Of a stretch of DNA of 64,000 nucleotides, positions 1 to 8,820 are shown in pieces (within the stretch, counting starts at the first letter, position 1; the number at the start of each line of letters is the position of its first letter). The position numbers were made by a program, and so were the translations under genes. The notes beneath the pieces were generated by a model. That model did not search any database. It was not told where the DNA came from and worked only from the letters and a program-made list of their open reading frames with translations. This DNA is from Cyanobium usitatum str. Tous (GTDB lineage: Bacteria > Cyanobacteriota > Cyanobacteriia > PCC-6307 > Cyanobiaceae): contig NZ_OY986431.1 in assembly GCF_963920485.1 (NCBI RefSeq), positions 1,674,001-1,738,000 on the forward strand, written 5' to 3'.

Positions 1-1
1 C

Positions 2-532
2 GGGCTATACAGCTACGACATTTATGAGCGGATGGGCGGTATGGCCACGCTCAACGATCACATGGCTATGGATCACGGGGCCATGCAACAGGTAAGTGTC
101 AAGGAAGGGGATTCAGCTGGCCGGGTTTGGGGGGGGATTGGCGTAGCCGGCATTGACGCAGCACCCGCTGGTCCGGTTTTACCTGTTGAGGTAACGGCTA
201 TGCAATTTGCCTTTATTTTTCACTATCCAGGCTCAGACATAACCAGCGGCGAACTGCATGTGCCCACCGGTCAACAGGTGGAGTTGCGCATGGAAGCCCG
301 TGATGTAATCCATGCTTTCTGGGTGCCCCAATTCCGGCTCAAGCAGGATGTAATTCCAGGCCAGCCAACCGTGCTCTCCTTTACCGCCACTCGGGCTGGC
401 ACCTATCCGATCATCTGCGCCGAGCTCTGCGGTCCTTACCACGGCGGCATGCGCTCCAACGTTGTAGTGCACGAGCCCGATGCCTACGACACCTGGTTGC
501 AACAGAACACTCCCAACCGCACCACCACCTGA
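2..532 (+). CDS. ctaC: Cytochrome c oxidase subunit II, C-terminal part (partial at window edge)
   Basis: Subunit II of the aa3-type terminal oxidase accepts electrons from cytochrome c or plastocyanin through a binuclear CuA centre on the lumenal/periplasmic side. The reading frame is open from base 2, so the true start and the transmembrane hairpin lie upstream of the window; an internal ATG at 32 is not the real start. The CuA ligand set is visible: an upstream His in DVIHAFWVPQF, then CAELC followed by YHGGM, giving the two Cys, Glu, His and Met. It is followed after 9 bases by ctaD, as in the usual ctaCDE operon. Confidence 0.93.
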   Translation, partial: GLYSYDIYERMGGMATLNDHMAMDHGAMQQVSVKEGDSAGRVWGGIGVAGIDAAPAGPVLPVEVTAMQFAFIFHYPGSDITSGELHVPTGQQVELRMEARDVIHAFWVPQFRLKQDVIPGQPTVLSFTATRAGTYPIICAELCGPYHGGMRSNVVVHEPDAYDTWLQQNTPNRTTT

Positions 533-541
533 GGAACCGCC

Positions 542-2164
542 ATGACTCTCGCCAACCCAAGCGATTTCGACGGCAACCTGCAACCCCAGGGGTGGCTGCG
601 CTACTTCAGTTTCAGCCTCGATCACAAGGTCATCGGGCTGCAGTATTTGGTTTGTGGCTTCATCTTCTATTTGATCGGCGGTGCCCTAGCTGGGGTTATC
701 CGCACGGAACTGATCAGTCCAATTTCCGATTTCGTCAGCCGTGAGACCTACAACGAGGTGCTCACCCTGCATGGCACGGTGATGATCTTCCTTTGGATCG
801 TGCCAGTCGTAAATGGCGCCTTCGGCAATTATCTGATTCCCTTTTATGTGGGGGCCAGAGACATGGCTTTCCCCCGTCTCAACGCTGTGGCCTTCTGGCT
901 GATTCCCCCCGCGGGCATTCTGCTTATCAGTAGTTATTTTATCGCCGGAGCAGCTGCCCAATCCGGCTGGACCGCCTATCCGCCCCTAAGTCTCACCACC
1001 CCAGCCGCAGGCCAAGTGGTGTGGATATTGAGCGTGCTTCTGCTTGGTGGCAGCTCGATTTTTGGCGGCATCAACTTCATTGCCACAATCCTCAAGCTGC
1101 GGCGCCCTGGCCTGAAGCTGATGATGCTGCCCATGTATTGCTGGGCAATGCTTGGCACCAGCGTCCTAGTTGTGCTGTCAACTCCGGTTCTGGCAGGCAC
1201 CCTAATTCTGCTCAGCTTCGACATCATTGCCCACACCGGATTTTTCAATCCAACGATGGGCGGAAACGTAGTTGTTTATCAACACCTTTTTTGGTTCTAT
1301 TCCCACCCCGCTGTCTATATTATGGTGCTGCCAGCCTTCGGGCTTGTCAGTGAAATCCTGCCCATCCACGCCCGCAAACCTCTATTTGGTTACACCACGA
1401 TGGTGTATTCGATCATGGCGATCGTTTTCCTAGGACTGATCGTTTGGGCTCACCACATGTTCACAAGTGGCACGCCACCCTGGATGCGCCTATTTTTCAC
1501 GATTGCTACCTCCTTTATCGCCGTTCCAACCGGCATCAAATTCTTTAACTGGTTGGCAACTTTATGGGGCGGAAAGATTGCCCTTAATTCGGCGATGTTG
1601 TTTTCATGCGCCTTCATAGTTAACTTTGTATTTGGCGGCATCACCGGCGTAGCCCTAGCCCAAGTGCCTTTTGATATTCACGTTCACGACACTTACTTCG
1701 TGGTAGGCCACTTCCACTACATTGTTTACGGGGGCACTGTTTTTGTTATTTTCGGATCGCTTTATCACTGGTATCCGAAATTCACCGGTCGCCTGCTCAA
1801 TGAGGATCTGGGGCGACTCCACTTCCTGCTCACCTTTGTTGGCTTCAATCTCTGCTTCGCCCCCCAGCACTGGCTCGGCTTAAACGGCATGCCCCGTCGA
1901 GTTGCCGAATATGACCCAGCCTTCACCACCCTTAATCAGGTGAGCAGCGTCGGCGCCCTGTTGATGGCGATCAGCACCCTGCCACTGCTTATCAATGTGG
2001 TTGTTACGGCCATAAACGGCAAAGTGGCTGGTGATAATCCCTGGAATGCCCTTACATCTGAGTGGCTCACCAGTTCGCCGCCACCGGTTGAAAACTGGCA
2101 TGGCGAGGCGCCATTAGTGACCGAGCCCTACGGCTACGGCCAGCACCCGGAGGTAAAAGCGTGA
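542..2164 (+). CDS. ctaD: Cytochrome c oxidase subunit I
   Basis: Catalytic subunit of the haem-copper oxidase that reduces O2 to water and pumps protons; polytopic membrane protein of 540 aa, normal for the family. Visible ligands include the low-spin haem His in LTLHGTVMIF, the CuB His with cross-linked Tyr in WFYSHPAVYIM, the CuB pair in AHHMFTSG, and the haem a3/haem a histidines in VVGHFHYIV. It sits between ctaC and ctaE and overlaps ctaE by 4 bases (GTGA), suggesting translational coupling. Identification is secure. Confidence 0.97.
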   Translation: MTLANPSDFDGNLQPQGWLRYFSFSLDHKVIGLQYLVCGFIFYLIGGALAGVIRTELISPISDFVSRETYNEVLTLHGTVMIFLWIVPVVNGAFGNYLIPFYVGARDMAFPRLNAVAFWLIPPAGILLISSYFIAGAAAQSGWTAYPPLSLTTPAAGQVVWILSVLLLGGSSIFGGINFIATILKLRRPGLKLMMLPMYCWAMLGTSVLVVLSTPVLAGTLILLSFDIIAHTGFFNPTMGGNVVVYQHLFWFYSHPAVYIMVLPAFGLVSEILPIHARKPLFGYTTMVYSIMAIVFLGLIVWAHHMFTSGTPPWMRLFFTIATSFIAVPTGIKFFNWLATLWGGKIALNSAMLFSCAFIVNFVFGGITGVALAQVPFDIHVHDTYFVVGHFHYIVYGGTVFVIFGSLYHWYPKFTGRLLNEDLGRLHFLLTFVGFNLCFAPQHWLGLNGMPRRVAEYDPAFTTLNQVSSVGALLMAISTLPLLINVVVTAINGKVAGDNPWNALTSEWLTSSPPPVENWHGEAPLVTEPYGYGQHPEVKA

Positions 2165-2769
2165 CCAGCACCACACCCCTACAGGATTCAGTCGCCGTTG
2201 AGGCTGGCCACGGCCCAGCTGGCGAGGGCCACGGAGATTTCCGCCTATTTGGCCTGGCCACCTTCCTGGTGGCAGATGGCATGACCTTCGCCGGTTTTTT
2301 TGCTGCCTATCTCACTTTCCGGGCCGTGAATCCACTGCCGGAAGGGGCCATCTATGAGCTCGAATTGCTGCTACCCACCATCAACACGGTGGTTTTGATC
2401 ATCAGCAGCTTCACCTTTCACCGCGCTGGCAAGGAATGCCGGGCCGGACAGCTGGGGGCTAGCCGCCTCTGGCTGGCGATCACTGGCGGCCTGGGTGCGA
2501 TTTTCCTGGCGGGTCAGATGGTCGAATATTTCAACCTGCCCTTCAGCCTCACCGACAACCTTTTTGCCAGCACCTTCTACGCCCTCACTGGCTTTCACGG
2601 CCTGCACGTGACTCTTGGGGTGATCTGTATCGCCATCGTTGCTCTGCAGACCCGCCCGGGTGGACGCATCAGCGCCAGCGACCATTTCGGCCTTGAAGCA
2701 GCTGAGCTCTACTGGCATTTCGTTGATGGCATCTGGGTTGTGCTCTACGGAATCCTCTATCTGCTTTGA
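2161..2769 (+). CDS. ctaE: Cytochrome c oxidase subunit III
   Basis: Non-catalytic third core subunit of the respiratory oxidase, 202 aa, all-helical membrane protein of the short bacterial type. The segment TGFHGLHVTLGV and the C-terminal ELYWHFVDGIWVVLYGILYL are hallmarks of the family. Start is GTG at 2161 overlapping the ctaD stop. It is the last gene of the visible cta operon; no clear terminator hairpin is seen in the 77 bases that follow. Confidence 0.96.
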   Translation: MTSTTPLQDSVAVEAGHGPAGEGHGDFRLFGLATFLVADGMTFAGFFAAYLTFRAVNPLPEGAIYELELLLPTINTVVLIISSFTFHRAGKECRAGQLGASRLWLAITGGLGAIFLAGQMVEYFNLPFSLTDNLFASTFYALTGFHGLHVTLGVICIAIVALQTRPGGRISASDHFGLEAAELYWHFVDGIWVVLYGILYLL

Positions 2770-2846
2770 GGCCCTAAGTCGTCAACTGCTGGCACGGATG
2801 GCGATTTCCGTGCACACCGGGCACAATTAGTTGATATATCTGCCTA

Positions 2847-3260
2847 GTGCAGGCGTTTCCCATGGCGGCCAGGAGCGGCGACAGCCCCGCGGACATGCTG
2901 GAAGGCAAGGCCCTTCTTGATCGGGCCCGCGCCCTGAGCAACCGCCCAGAGGATGAAATCGCCCGAGGCTGCGGCTATGTGGGACCTAGCGGCCGCGTCC
3001 TCAAAAAAAGTTTTTATCGCGCTTTGGTGGCCGCCAAGGGCTACCCGTTACCAAGCAGCGTTAGCCGAACCGCCAGCAGCGGCCAAGGCAAGGGACGACA
3101 AGCTGATTTCCGCACCCGGGTGCATGGCAACGGCAACCTGCTGATCGGCCAGGCCTACACCCGCAAGCTGGGCTTGGAGCCGGGCCAGGAATTTCGGATC
3201 GAGATCAACCCAGACAACGGTTCGATCAGCCTGCTGCCGCTCGAACCACTAGATCCCTAG
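2847..3260 (+). CDS. Cyanobacterial AbrB-type transcriptional regulator
   Basis: Small DNA-binding regulator of the cyAbrB family, whose members are known to influence carbon/nitrogen metabolism genes in cyanobacteria. The first half contains the conserved cyanobacterial region (LLDRARALSNRPEDEIARGCGYVG), the second half an AbrB-like swapped-hairpin region with GNGNLLIGQAYTRKLGL and a closing PGQEFRIEI. The start is either GTG 2847 or, perhaps better, ATG 2862 (MAARSGD). It lies downstream of ctaE on the same strand but is probably a separate unit. Confidence 0.85.
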   Translation: MQAFPMAARSGDSPADMLEGKALLDRARALSNRPEDEIARGCGYVGPSGRVLKKSFYRALVAAKGYPLPSSVSRTASSGQGKGRQADFRTRVHGNGNLLIGQAYTRKLGLEPGQEFRIEINPDNGSISLLPLEPLDP

Positions 3261-3295
3261 GCCCCTTCCACTAGACCCCTCTGCCCTGGCCCCTC

Positions 3296-3871
3296 TCAGT
3301 CGTCGCCATGGAAGCTGGCGCTGAAGGCGAGCAGGTCGATACCGCTGAACAGGAAGCTGATTCCCACCAGCACCCCAATCACCCAGAGCAGACCCCAACC
3401 CTGCATGGTCACGATCAGCACGCCGAGGATCAGGGTGACGATGCCGTTGAGCAAGCCCCAACCCCAGCCACTCACCCGGGTGTGACCAAGGGCCACCAGC
3501 ATCGAAACCACGCCTTCGAGAACGAAGACGATACCGATGGCAAAGGCCAGGCTGGACACCACCACGCCGCCCTCGAGCGGACCGCCGCGGAACTGCTGAA
3601 TCATCCAAGCCCCCACCACGATGAAGAGGGTGGAAATCACCAGCCGCGAAAAGCAATACCAGCGTCCCAACTGGCGGGAGCGGGCCAGGTTGCTTACCCA
3701 ACCCACGATGCCGCCCACCAGAAAGCCCACCGCCACGATCACGGTGATCCAGGCGGAAGCCAGCACCGGGAAGATCAGGGCCAGCACCCCAAGTACCAGC
3801 ATCAACACCCCCTCAAACAGGGTGAAGGCCTTCAAGCCCTCGCCCTTGGACGAAAACAGACCTGAGCCCAT
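3296..3871 (-). CDS. HdeD/DUF308-family membrane protein
   Basis: Predicted polytopic inner-membrane protein of 191 aa with about six hydrophobic segments arranged as repeated helix pairs, e.g. LFEGVLMLVLGVLALIFPV and GLLNGIVTLILGVLIV. This pattern matches the HdeD-like (DUF308) family, named for an acid-resistance protein of enteric bacteria; function in cyanobacteria is not established. I chose the ATG at 3871 (MGSGLFSSKGEG) because upstream in-frame sequence runs antisense-free but overlaps the ribE end and lacks hydrophobic or conserved content. Confidence 0.8.
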   Translation of the reverse strand: MGSGLFSSKGEGLKAFTLFEGVLMLVLGVLALIFPVLASAWITVIVAVGFLVGGIVGWVSNLARSRQLGRWYCFSRLVISTLFIVVGAWMIQQFRGGPLEGGVVVSSLAFAIGIVFVLEGVVSMLVALGHTRVSGWGWGLLNGIVTLILGVLIVTMQGWGLLWVIGVLVGISFLFSGIDLLAFSASFHGDD

Positions 3872-3920
3872 CGCTATGGCAGCAACATCACCTCGACCGT
3901 AGGCACGCCAAGGGCAGACG

Positions 3921-4586
3921 TCAGATCCAGCCGTGATCAGCCAGCCAGGGGGCATTGATCGGCTCGGCCGCGCCGCTGGGGCCGGTGGCAGCCAGCAAAC
4001 GCTCGGTGTATTTGGCCAGTAGGTCGGCCTCCAGGTTGACCCCATCCCCCACGGCCAGCTGCGCCAGGGTGGTGCTGGCCCAGGTGTGGGGAATCACGGC
4101 AATCCAGAAGCCGGCGCCATCGGGGTCGCAGCCGGCCACTGTCAGGCTGATGCCATCCACAGCCACGCTGGCCTTTTCGCACACATAGCGGCCGTAGGCG
4201 GGGTTCTGCCAGGCCAGCTCCAGGCGCCAGGAGGCGGCCTGGCGGGCGATGGCTCGCACCACCCCCAGCCCATCCACATGGCCGCTCACCAGGTGGCCGC
4301 CGAGCCGGTCGGCCAGGCGCAGGGCCGGCTCGAGATTCACCCTGCCGCCCCGGTCTGCCTTGGCGGCCAAGGTGGTGCGGCCCAAGGTTTCCTCACTGAC
4401 ATCGGCGCGAAAGCCATCGGCCAGCTGCCCCGCCACGGTGAGACAAACCCCATCCACCGCCACGCTGTCGCCCAGGGCCAGGTCCGCTGGGGTCCAGCTA
4501 GCCCCCGGGGCTGCAGCCCACTGCAGCTGGACCCCGTGGGGCGAGCGGCGAATCATGCCTGTGGCCTGCACCAGCCCGGTAAACAT
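3921..4586 (-). CDS. ribE: Riboflavin synthase alpha subunit
   Basis: Catalyses dismutation of two 6,7-dimethyl-8-ribityllumazine molecules to riboflavin. The 221-aa product has the two tandem lumazine-binding barrels: the N-terminal start MFTGLVQATG is diagnostic, and the duplicated motifs SVAVDGVCLTV and ASVAVDGISLTV mark the two domains. It ends soon after NLEADLLAKYTERLL, as usual. Start set at ATG 4586; the much longer open frame upstream is the antisense of the BFN-domain gene. It is divergent from the gene at 4648. Confidence 0.95.
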   Translation of the reverse strand: MFTGLVQATGMIRRSPHGVQLQWAAAPGASWTPADLALGDSVAVDGVCLTVAGQLADGFRADVSEETLGRTTLAAKADRGGRVNLEPALRLADRLGGHLVSGHVDGLGVVRAIARQAASWRLELAWQNPAYGRYVCEKASVAVDGISLTVAGCDPDGAGFWIAVIPHTWASTTLAQLAVGDGVNLEADLLAKYTERLLAATGPSGAAEPINAPWLADHGWI

Positions 4587-4647
4587 CAGCTGGCCAGCCC
4601 AGGGCGATTCATCCTCGCCATAATCGGTCAAAAGGCTGCGCCGGGCC

Positions 4648-5217
4648 ATGGTTGAAATGCGCGTTGCCGGAATTGCCCTCGATGCGGCCAGTCGCAGCCC
4701 GATCGTGCTGCTACGCGATCCATCCGGCCGGCGCCAGGTGCCGATCTGGATCGACCAGGCCCAAGCCCAAAACATCCTGGCCGGCCTCAGCGAAGAACCG
4801 CCGACCCGCCCCCTCAGCCACGACCTGATGGCCGACCTGCTCGACGCTGGTGGTTTGCAGCTCGACCGGGTTGTAATCCACACAATCGAAGACAGCACCT
4901 TCCGCGCCGTGCTGAAACTCAGCCCCGCTAGCGATGGGGAAGGGGCGGCGCCTGGCGAGGAAACGCCAGCCTCCAGCATCGAGCTCGACGCCAGGCCAAG
5001 CGATGCCATCGCCCTCGCCCTGCGCACCGGCAGCAGCATCTGGATGCTCGAAGAGGTTGTGGCTGATGCGTCCATCCCGGTGGATGCGGAGGCCGACGCC
5101 CAGGAGCAGGACAATTTCCGCCGCTTCCTAGACAGCACCAGCCCCGCCGACCTGGTGCGCCACCTCAAACAGGCCCGTCCCGAAGCCGACCAACCTGGGG
5201 ATGAACCAGCAGCCTGA
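4648..5217 (+). CDS. BFN-domain (bifunctional nuclease, DUF151) protein
   Basis: Protein of 189 aa with the BFN domain, recognisable in the N-terminal two thirds: VAGIALDAASRSPIVLLRD, then RQVPIWIDQAQAQNI and a following HDLMADLL segment. A plant member has nuclease activity, but for bacterial members the biochemical role is uncertain. ATG 4648 or ATG 4657 could be the start. The last 17 bases overlap the next gene, so the two are probably co-transcribed. Confidence 0.85.
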   Translation: MVEMRVAGIALDAASRSPIVLLRDPSGRRQVPIWIDQAQAQNILAGLSEEPPTRPLSHDLMADLLDAGGLQLDRVVIHTIEDSTFRAVLKLSPASDGEGAAPGEETPASSIELDARPSDAIALALRTGSSIWMLEEVVADASIPVDAEADAQEQDNFRRFLDSTSPADLVRHLKQARPEADQPGDEPAA

Positions 5218-6352
5218 AAACCAACTGCAGCGCCCCTACGGCGCCGGGCCGGCGGTGTCGGCCTTCAGCCTGGGCACGATGCGGGCCCTGGGCAGCCCCT
5301 CCCAGATGGAAGCGGTGCTTAGGGCAGCCCTGGCCGCCGGCATCAACCACCTGGAAACAGCCCCTGCCTACGGGCCCGCCGAAACCTTCCTGGGCCAGGC
5401 CCTAGCGGCCCTGCAACGGGACAACCTGGGCCCAGAGGGGGGCTGGCGCATCACCAGCAAACTGCTGCCCGGCCCCGACCTGGCCACTGGCCAGGGGCAA
5501 CTGCTCTCGATCCTGGCGCGCCTTGGCGTGGCCCAGCTCACCAACCTGGCCGTGCATGGCCTCAACCGCCCCGAGCACCTGGAGTGGGCGCTTAAGGGGC
5601 CCGGCGCCGACCTGCTGGCCTGGGCCAAAGATGAAGGGCTGGTGGGTCAGGTGGGCTTCAGCAGCCACGGCACGCCCGAACTAATCGAGGCCGCCCTGAG
5701 CTCGGGGAGCTTCACGTTCTGCAGCCTGCATGTGCACCTGTTTGACCAGACCCGCCTGTCCATCGCCCGAGCCGCCCTCAGCGAGGGGATCGGCGTGCTG
5801 GCCATCTCCCCGGCCGACAAGGGCGGTCGCCTCTACGACCCACCAGCGGAGCTGCTGGCCGACTGCGCCCCGTTTCACCCCCTGGAGCTGGCCTATCGCT
5901 TCCTGCTCGATCAGGGGATCTCCACCTTGAGCCTGGGGGCTGAGCAGCCGGAAGACCTGGCCTGGGCCGCTGCCATCGGCGGGCCCTCGCCCTGGCTGAG
6001 TGCCGCACAACGCTCAGCCCTGCAGCGCCTGGATGCAGCCGGCCGCGAGCGCCTGGGGGCGGAGCGCTGCGGCCAGTGCCGCGCCTGCCTGCCCTGCCCC
6101 AACGGCGTGCCGATCCCCGAACTGCTGCGCCTGCGCAACCTGGCCGTGGGCCACGGCATGGAGACCTTTGCCCAGGAGCGCTACAACCTGATCGGCCGCG
6201 CCGGCCACTGGTGGGAGGAGCTCAATGCCGAGGCCTGCCGCGCCTGCGGCGCCTGCCTGCCCCGCTGCCCCCACGAGCTACCCATCCCCGAGCTGCTGGC
6301 CGACACCCACCGGCGCCTGAGCGCCGCCCCCCGCCGCCGCCTATGGGGCTAG
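5201..6352 (+). CDS. Aldo/keto reductase with C-terminal 4Fe-4S ferredoxin domain
   Basis: Oxidoreductase of 383 aa. The N-terminal 280 residues are an aldo/keto reductase barrel (start of strand with FSLGTMRALG, catalytic Tyr in TAPAYGPAE, His in LAVHGLN). The C-terminus carries two cysteine clusters, CGQCRACLPCPNG and CRACGACLPRCP, able to bind 4Fe-4S clusters. This two-domain form is common in cyanobacteria, substrate unknown. It begins inside the end of the BFN gene, indicating translational coupling. Confidence 0.92.
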   Translation: MNQQPENQLQRPYGAGPAVSAFSLGTMRALGSPSQMEAVLRAALAAGINHLETAPAYGPAETFLGQALAALQRDNLGPEGGWRITSKLLPGPDLATGQGQLLSILARLGVAQLTNLAVHGLNRPEHLEWALKGPGADLLAWAKDEGLVGQVGFSSHGTPELIEAALSSGSFTFCSLHVHLFDQTRLSIARAALSEGIGVLAISPADKGGRLYDPPAELLADCAPFHPLELAYRFLLDQGISTLSLGAEQPEDLAWAAAIGGPSPWLSAAQRSALQRLDAAGRERLGAERCGQCRACLPCPNGVPIPELLRLRNLAVGHGMETFAQERYNLIGRAGHWWEELNAEACRACGACLPRCPHELPIPELLADTHRRLSAAPRRRLWG

Positions 6353-6414
6353 GTGGGGCATGGTCTTGCCGGATAGCCCTGGCTGGGGATCGATCGCTGC
6401 AATGGGTTCCTAGT

Positions 6415-6432
6415 TCTGTACAAGCTGTACAG
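6415..6432. repeat. Palindromic GTACAAGCTGTAC element, copy 1
   Basis: TCTGTACAAGCTGTACAG: an imperfect inverted repeat CTGTAC-AAGCT-GTACAG. Sixteen bases recur identically 134 bp downstream. Such paired dyads could be operator sites or remnants of a small mobile or toxin-antitoxin locus; nothing in the window decides this. Confidence 0.7.
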
Positions 6433-6548
6433 ATTCCTCAACAGTGTTGATCCAGGTGCGCCCGAACCGCCGACATGCAAGGAGGTCGACATGGGTGTAA
6501 GTGGTGAAATCCGTGGAATCACGGGTTGGGCGGGCGGTGTCCATCAAT

Positions 6549-6566
6549 CTGTACAAGCTGTACGGA
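6549..6566. repeat. Palindromic GTACAAGCTGTAC element, copy 2
   Basis: TCTGTACAAGCTGTACGG, identical to copy 1 over 16 bases but with the right arm altered in the last two positions. It lies downstream of the orphan AAGGAGGT ribosome-binding site. Confidence 0.7.
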
Positions 6567-6612
6567 AAGCTGACAGTTCCCCGCGACGACAGAGCCCCAC
6601 AGCCAAGTGCCT

Positions 6613-6651
6613 GGGCTCAGGGTCTGGGCTCAGGGTCTGGGCTCAGGGTCT
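6613..6651. repeat. Three 13-bp tandem repeats overlapping the stop of the solute-binding protein gene
   Basis: Unit GGGCTCAGGGTCT repeated exactly three times. Each unit contains TGA on the minus strand. Because 13 is not a multiple of 3, the array places a stop in every minus-strand frame, and the first one met in frame (6643-6645) is the stop of the upstream gene. Confidence 0.85.
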
Positions 6652-7680
6652 GGGGGCAGCGGCATCCCAGAGGTTTTGCTGGGCCAGTTGCTGGGGCACG
6701 GAAAGGGGTGGCAGGCTCCAGCAGCGGCCCAGGAGGGCATCTCCCGGCAGCAGCAACGCCGCCATCGCCGCAGGGAAGCGCCGGGCCACCGGGGCCAGAT
6801 CGGCCTGGGGCAGGGGGGGCACCAAGCCCCGGGCCAGCAGCCCTTCCAGCAGAGGCTGCTCCAGCACTGCACCGAGCCACTCCAGTGGTGGTGGCACTGA
6901 TGAGGCAGCTCCCGCAGGCCGCAGCAGCAGCTGCCAGCTGAGCGGCGCGCCGCTGTCGGGCCAGATCACCGCCAGGCGCTGGTCGCGGCGCAGCAGAGGA
7001 ATCAGGCGCTGCAGGGGCAGCACCGCCGCCTCAGCATCACCGCTGAGCAGCAGATTGAGGCCGTCACGGTCGTCGTAGGCGAGGGCCTGGGCCCGCAAGC
7101 GCTCCAGACGCTCAAAATCGCCGCCCATGATCTCCAGGCTGATGCGGGGGCTGGAGGGCAGCACCAACCGGCGGCGCAGGCTGGGATCAAGCAGCAGCTG
7201 CCAGCCCTCCTGGCGACGGGCGGCCAGGTCGGGGCGGCTGCGCAGGGCGATCACCCAGGGGCTGTAGGCCCAGGGGAAGGCCAGCTGCGCCTCACCAACC
7301 GGGGCAAACAGGCGGGCCACCGGGGCACTGAAGGCGGCCAGGCGAGCCCACAGCCGCGGCGCCTCAAAGGGCTGGAGCTGCTGCCGGCTCAGGCCACTGG
7401 CCCAGCCGTCACTCAGGGCAACCAAACCAGGAGCAACCAAGCCAGGGGCCGGACGTTGGCCCAGCTCACGCACGGCTTTTTGCACAGCAGCGGCATCAGC
7501 TACTTGGCGTGTCCGCCAGGGGGCAGGCAGTTGCTTCAGCCAGGCGGCTGGTAGGTCTGCTTCTGCCAGCAGCAACTCGGGGCCAGCGGTGGAGCGGCAG
7601 GCGGCCAGCAGGCCAGCGCCAGCACCCACCCCTAGCTGCAGCAGCCGGCGACGGGAGAGCACAGCGGGAGTGAATGCCAT
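6643..7680 (-). CDS. ABC transporter solute-binding protein, PotD-like, probable lipoprotein
   Basis: Predicted exported substrate-binding protein of 345 aa. The N-terminus has a twin-arginine-like signal (SRRRLLQLGVGAGAG) followed by a lipobox-like LLAAC. The rest has the pattern of type 1/2 periplasmic binding proteins of the polyamine/iron group (FPWAYSPWVIALRSRPDL). No permease or ATPase gene is adjacent, so the ligand is unknown. Start placed at ATG 7680, where the signal peptide begins; the longer frame is antisense overlap with the next gene. Confidence 0.75.
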   Translation of the reverse strand: MAFTPAVLSRRRLLQLGVGAGAGLLAACRSTAGPELLLAEADLPAAWLKQLPAPWRTRQVADAAAVQKAVRELGQRPAPGLVAPGLVALSDGWASGLSRQQLQPFEAPRLWARLAAFSAPVARLFAPVGEAQLAFPWAYSPWVIALRSRPDLAARRQEGWQLLLDPSLRRRLVLPSSPRISLEIMGGDFERLERLRAQALAYDDRDGLNLLLSGDAEAAVLPLQRLIPLLRRDQRLAVIWPDSGAPLSWQLLLRPAGAASSVPPPLEWLGAVLEQPLLEGLLARGLVPPLPQADLAPVARRFPAAMAALLLPGDALLGRCWSLPPLSVPQQLAQQNLWDAAAPRP

Positions 7681-7690
7681 GGCAGCGACC

Positions 7691-8812
7691 CTAGGCACCG
7701 AGCTCCAGCCGGCAGGCTGCATCGCAGGCCTCCGCCAGGGCCCCTGGCTGCCGGCCCGCCAACTGCCAGAGCAGGGCCAGGCCGCCGGCCCCCACCCCCT
7801 CCTTGACGTAGCCGCGCTCGTAGTCGCGTAGGGCGGCGCTGCTGCAGCCATGGAAGCGCAGGGCCGCCACCTCCAGCCGCGGCCGCACCTGCCAGCGGGC
7901 ACCTATGCGCTCCAGCAGCAGGGCCAGGTTGCTGCCAGCTTCCTCGGCCACCCAGGCGGTGGTGGCCACCACCAAGCGATCCGCCAGGGCTGGCCGCTGC
8001 CCTGGCTCAGCCAGGGCTAGGGCCAGGGCCAGCACCGCCGCCATCTGGCTGCCACCGGCCAGCAGCACCGGCGCGCCGCGGGCCGCCGCCGCCCCCACCA
8101 GCCCTGCAGCGAAGGCCTGCATGGGATCCCCCAACGCCGCCAAGACGCTCAGGGGGTCCGCAACTGCAGCCAACTCTGCCGCCTCAAAACCTGCTGCCGC
8201 CAAACCCTGAGCCACCAGGGCCGATTTGAGCCCGTGGGCCGGTTGGCGCAAGCTGCCGCTGACTAGACCCGCCGCCGCCACCCCCAGGCCCTCGAGCACC
8301 CCCAGGGCCGTGGTGGTGCCACCGGGCACGCATTCGGCCAGCAGCAACGGCTCGGCCGGATCCCAGCGCCTGCCCCAGGCGCTGCCGCGCTGCACCAGGG
8401 CCGCCACCCTGGCCGGGGCAAGGGCCCGGCCCGTGCTGAGGCAGCGGGCCGGGCCCGCACTCTCCAGCCCCGGCAGGCGCAGGTGCGGCACCGCCGCCGC
8501 GATCGCACAGCCCAGATCGAGCACCCGGGTGCGCTCCAGCAGCCCCAGCTGACTCAACACCACATGGCTGATCAGGGCCGGGCTCACCCCCGCCGGCAGG
8601 GGCGGCAGGGCATGGCAGCGGCGACCACCGGGGCCCAGCAGCAGCAGTTCGGCATCGGCGGCCGCCGTGCCCAGCCGGGCCTGGGGCGAGGCCCCGGCAG
8701 CGGAAATCCCAGGCACCGCAGCCGTATCGGTGGCGGCGAGCAGCAGCAGGGTGCGGCTGCGGCGCCAGCCCTGCTCCAGGGCCTGGGTCCAGGAATCAGA
8801 ATCTGGGGCCAT
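7691..8812 (-). CDS. TIGR00303-family (CobT-like) phosphoribosyltransferase
   Basis: 373-aa protein resembling the cyanobacterial/archaeal relatives of nicotinate-nucleotide-dimethylbenzimidazole phosphoribosyltransferase (CobT), which activates the lower ligand of cobamides. Characteristic glycine-rich stretches include SHVVLSQLGLL, PGGTTTALGVLEGLG and LLAGGSQMAAVLALALAL. Cyanobacteria make pseudocobalamin, so the base used may be adenine; that is family knowledge, not visible here. The start is 8 bases downstream of the DUF2232 stop, implying an operon. Confidence 0.82.
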   Translation of the reverse strand: MAPDSDSWTQALEQGWRRSRTLLLLAATDTAAVPGISAAGASPQARLGTAAADAELLLLGPGGRRCHALPPLPAGVSPALISHVVLSQLGLLERTRVLDLGCAIAAAVPHLRLPGLESAGPARCLSTGRALAPARVAALVQRGSAWGRRWDPAEPLLLAECVPGGTTTALGVLEGLGVAAAGLVSGSLRQPAHGLKSALVAQGLAAAGFEAAELAAVADPLSVLAALGDPMQAFAAGLVGAAAARGAPVLLAGGSQMAAVLALALALAEPGQRPALADRLVVATTAWVAEEAGSNLALLLERIGARWQVRPRLEVAALRFHGCSSAALRDYERGYVKEGVGAGGLALLWQLAGRQPGALAEACDAACRLELGA

Positions 8813-8820
8813 CAGGCCAC

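Larger units (their letters stand above)
6353..6642. other. Convergent intergenic region with repeated palindrome and a 13-bp tandem repeat
   Basis: Lies between two convergent genes and contains no convincing gene. It holds two copies of a 16-bp sequence TCTGTACAAGCTGTAC (6415 and 6549), an orphan perfect Shine-Dalgarno sequence AAGGAGGT just before an ATG at 6491, and three 13-bp tandem units at 6613-6651. The open frame from 6491 runs antisense into the solute-binding protein gene and has no recognisable domain, so I do not call it as a gene. No hairpin terminator with a T-run is evident. Confidence 0.6.

Noticed and set aside
6491-7078. 195-codon plus-strand frame with a perfect Shine-Dalgarno
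   Set aside because: Most of it is antisense to the solute-binding protein gene with Ser/Arg-rich shadow composition; only the ribosome-binding site is notable.
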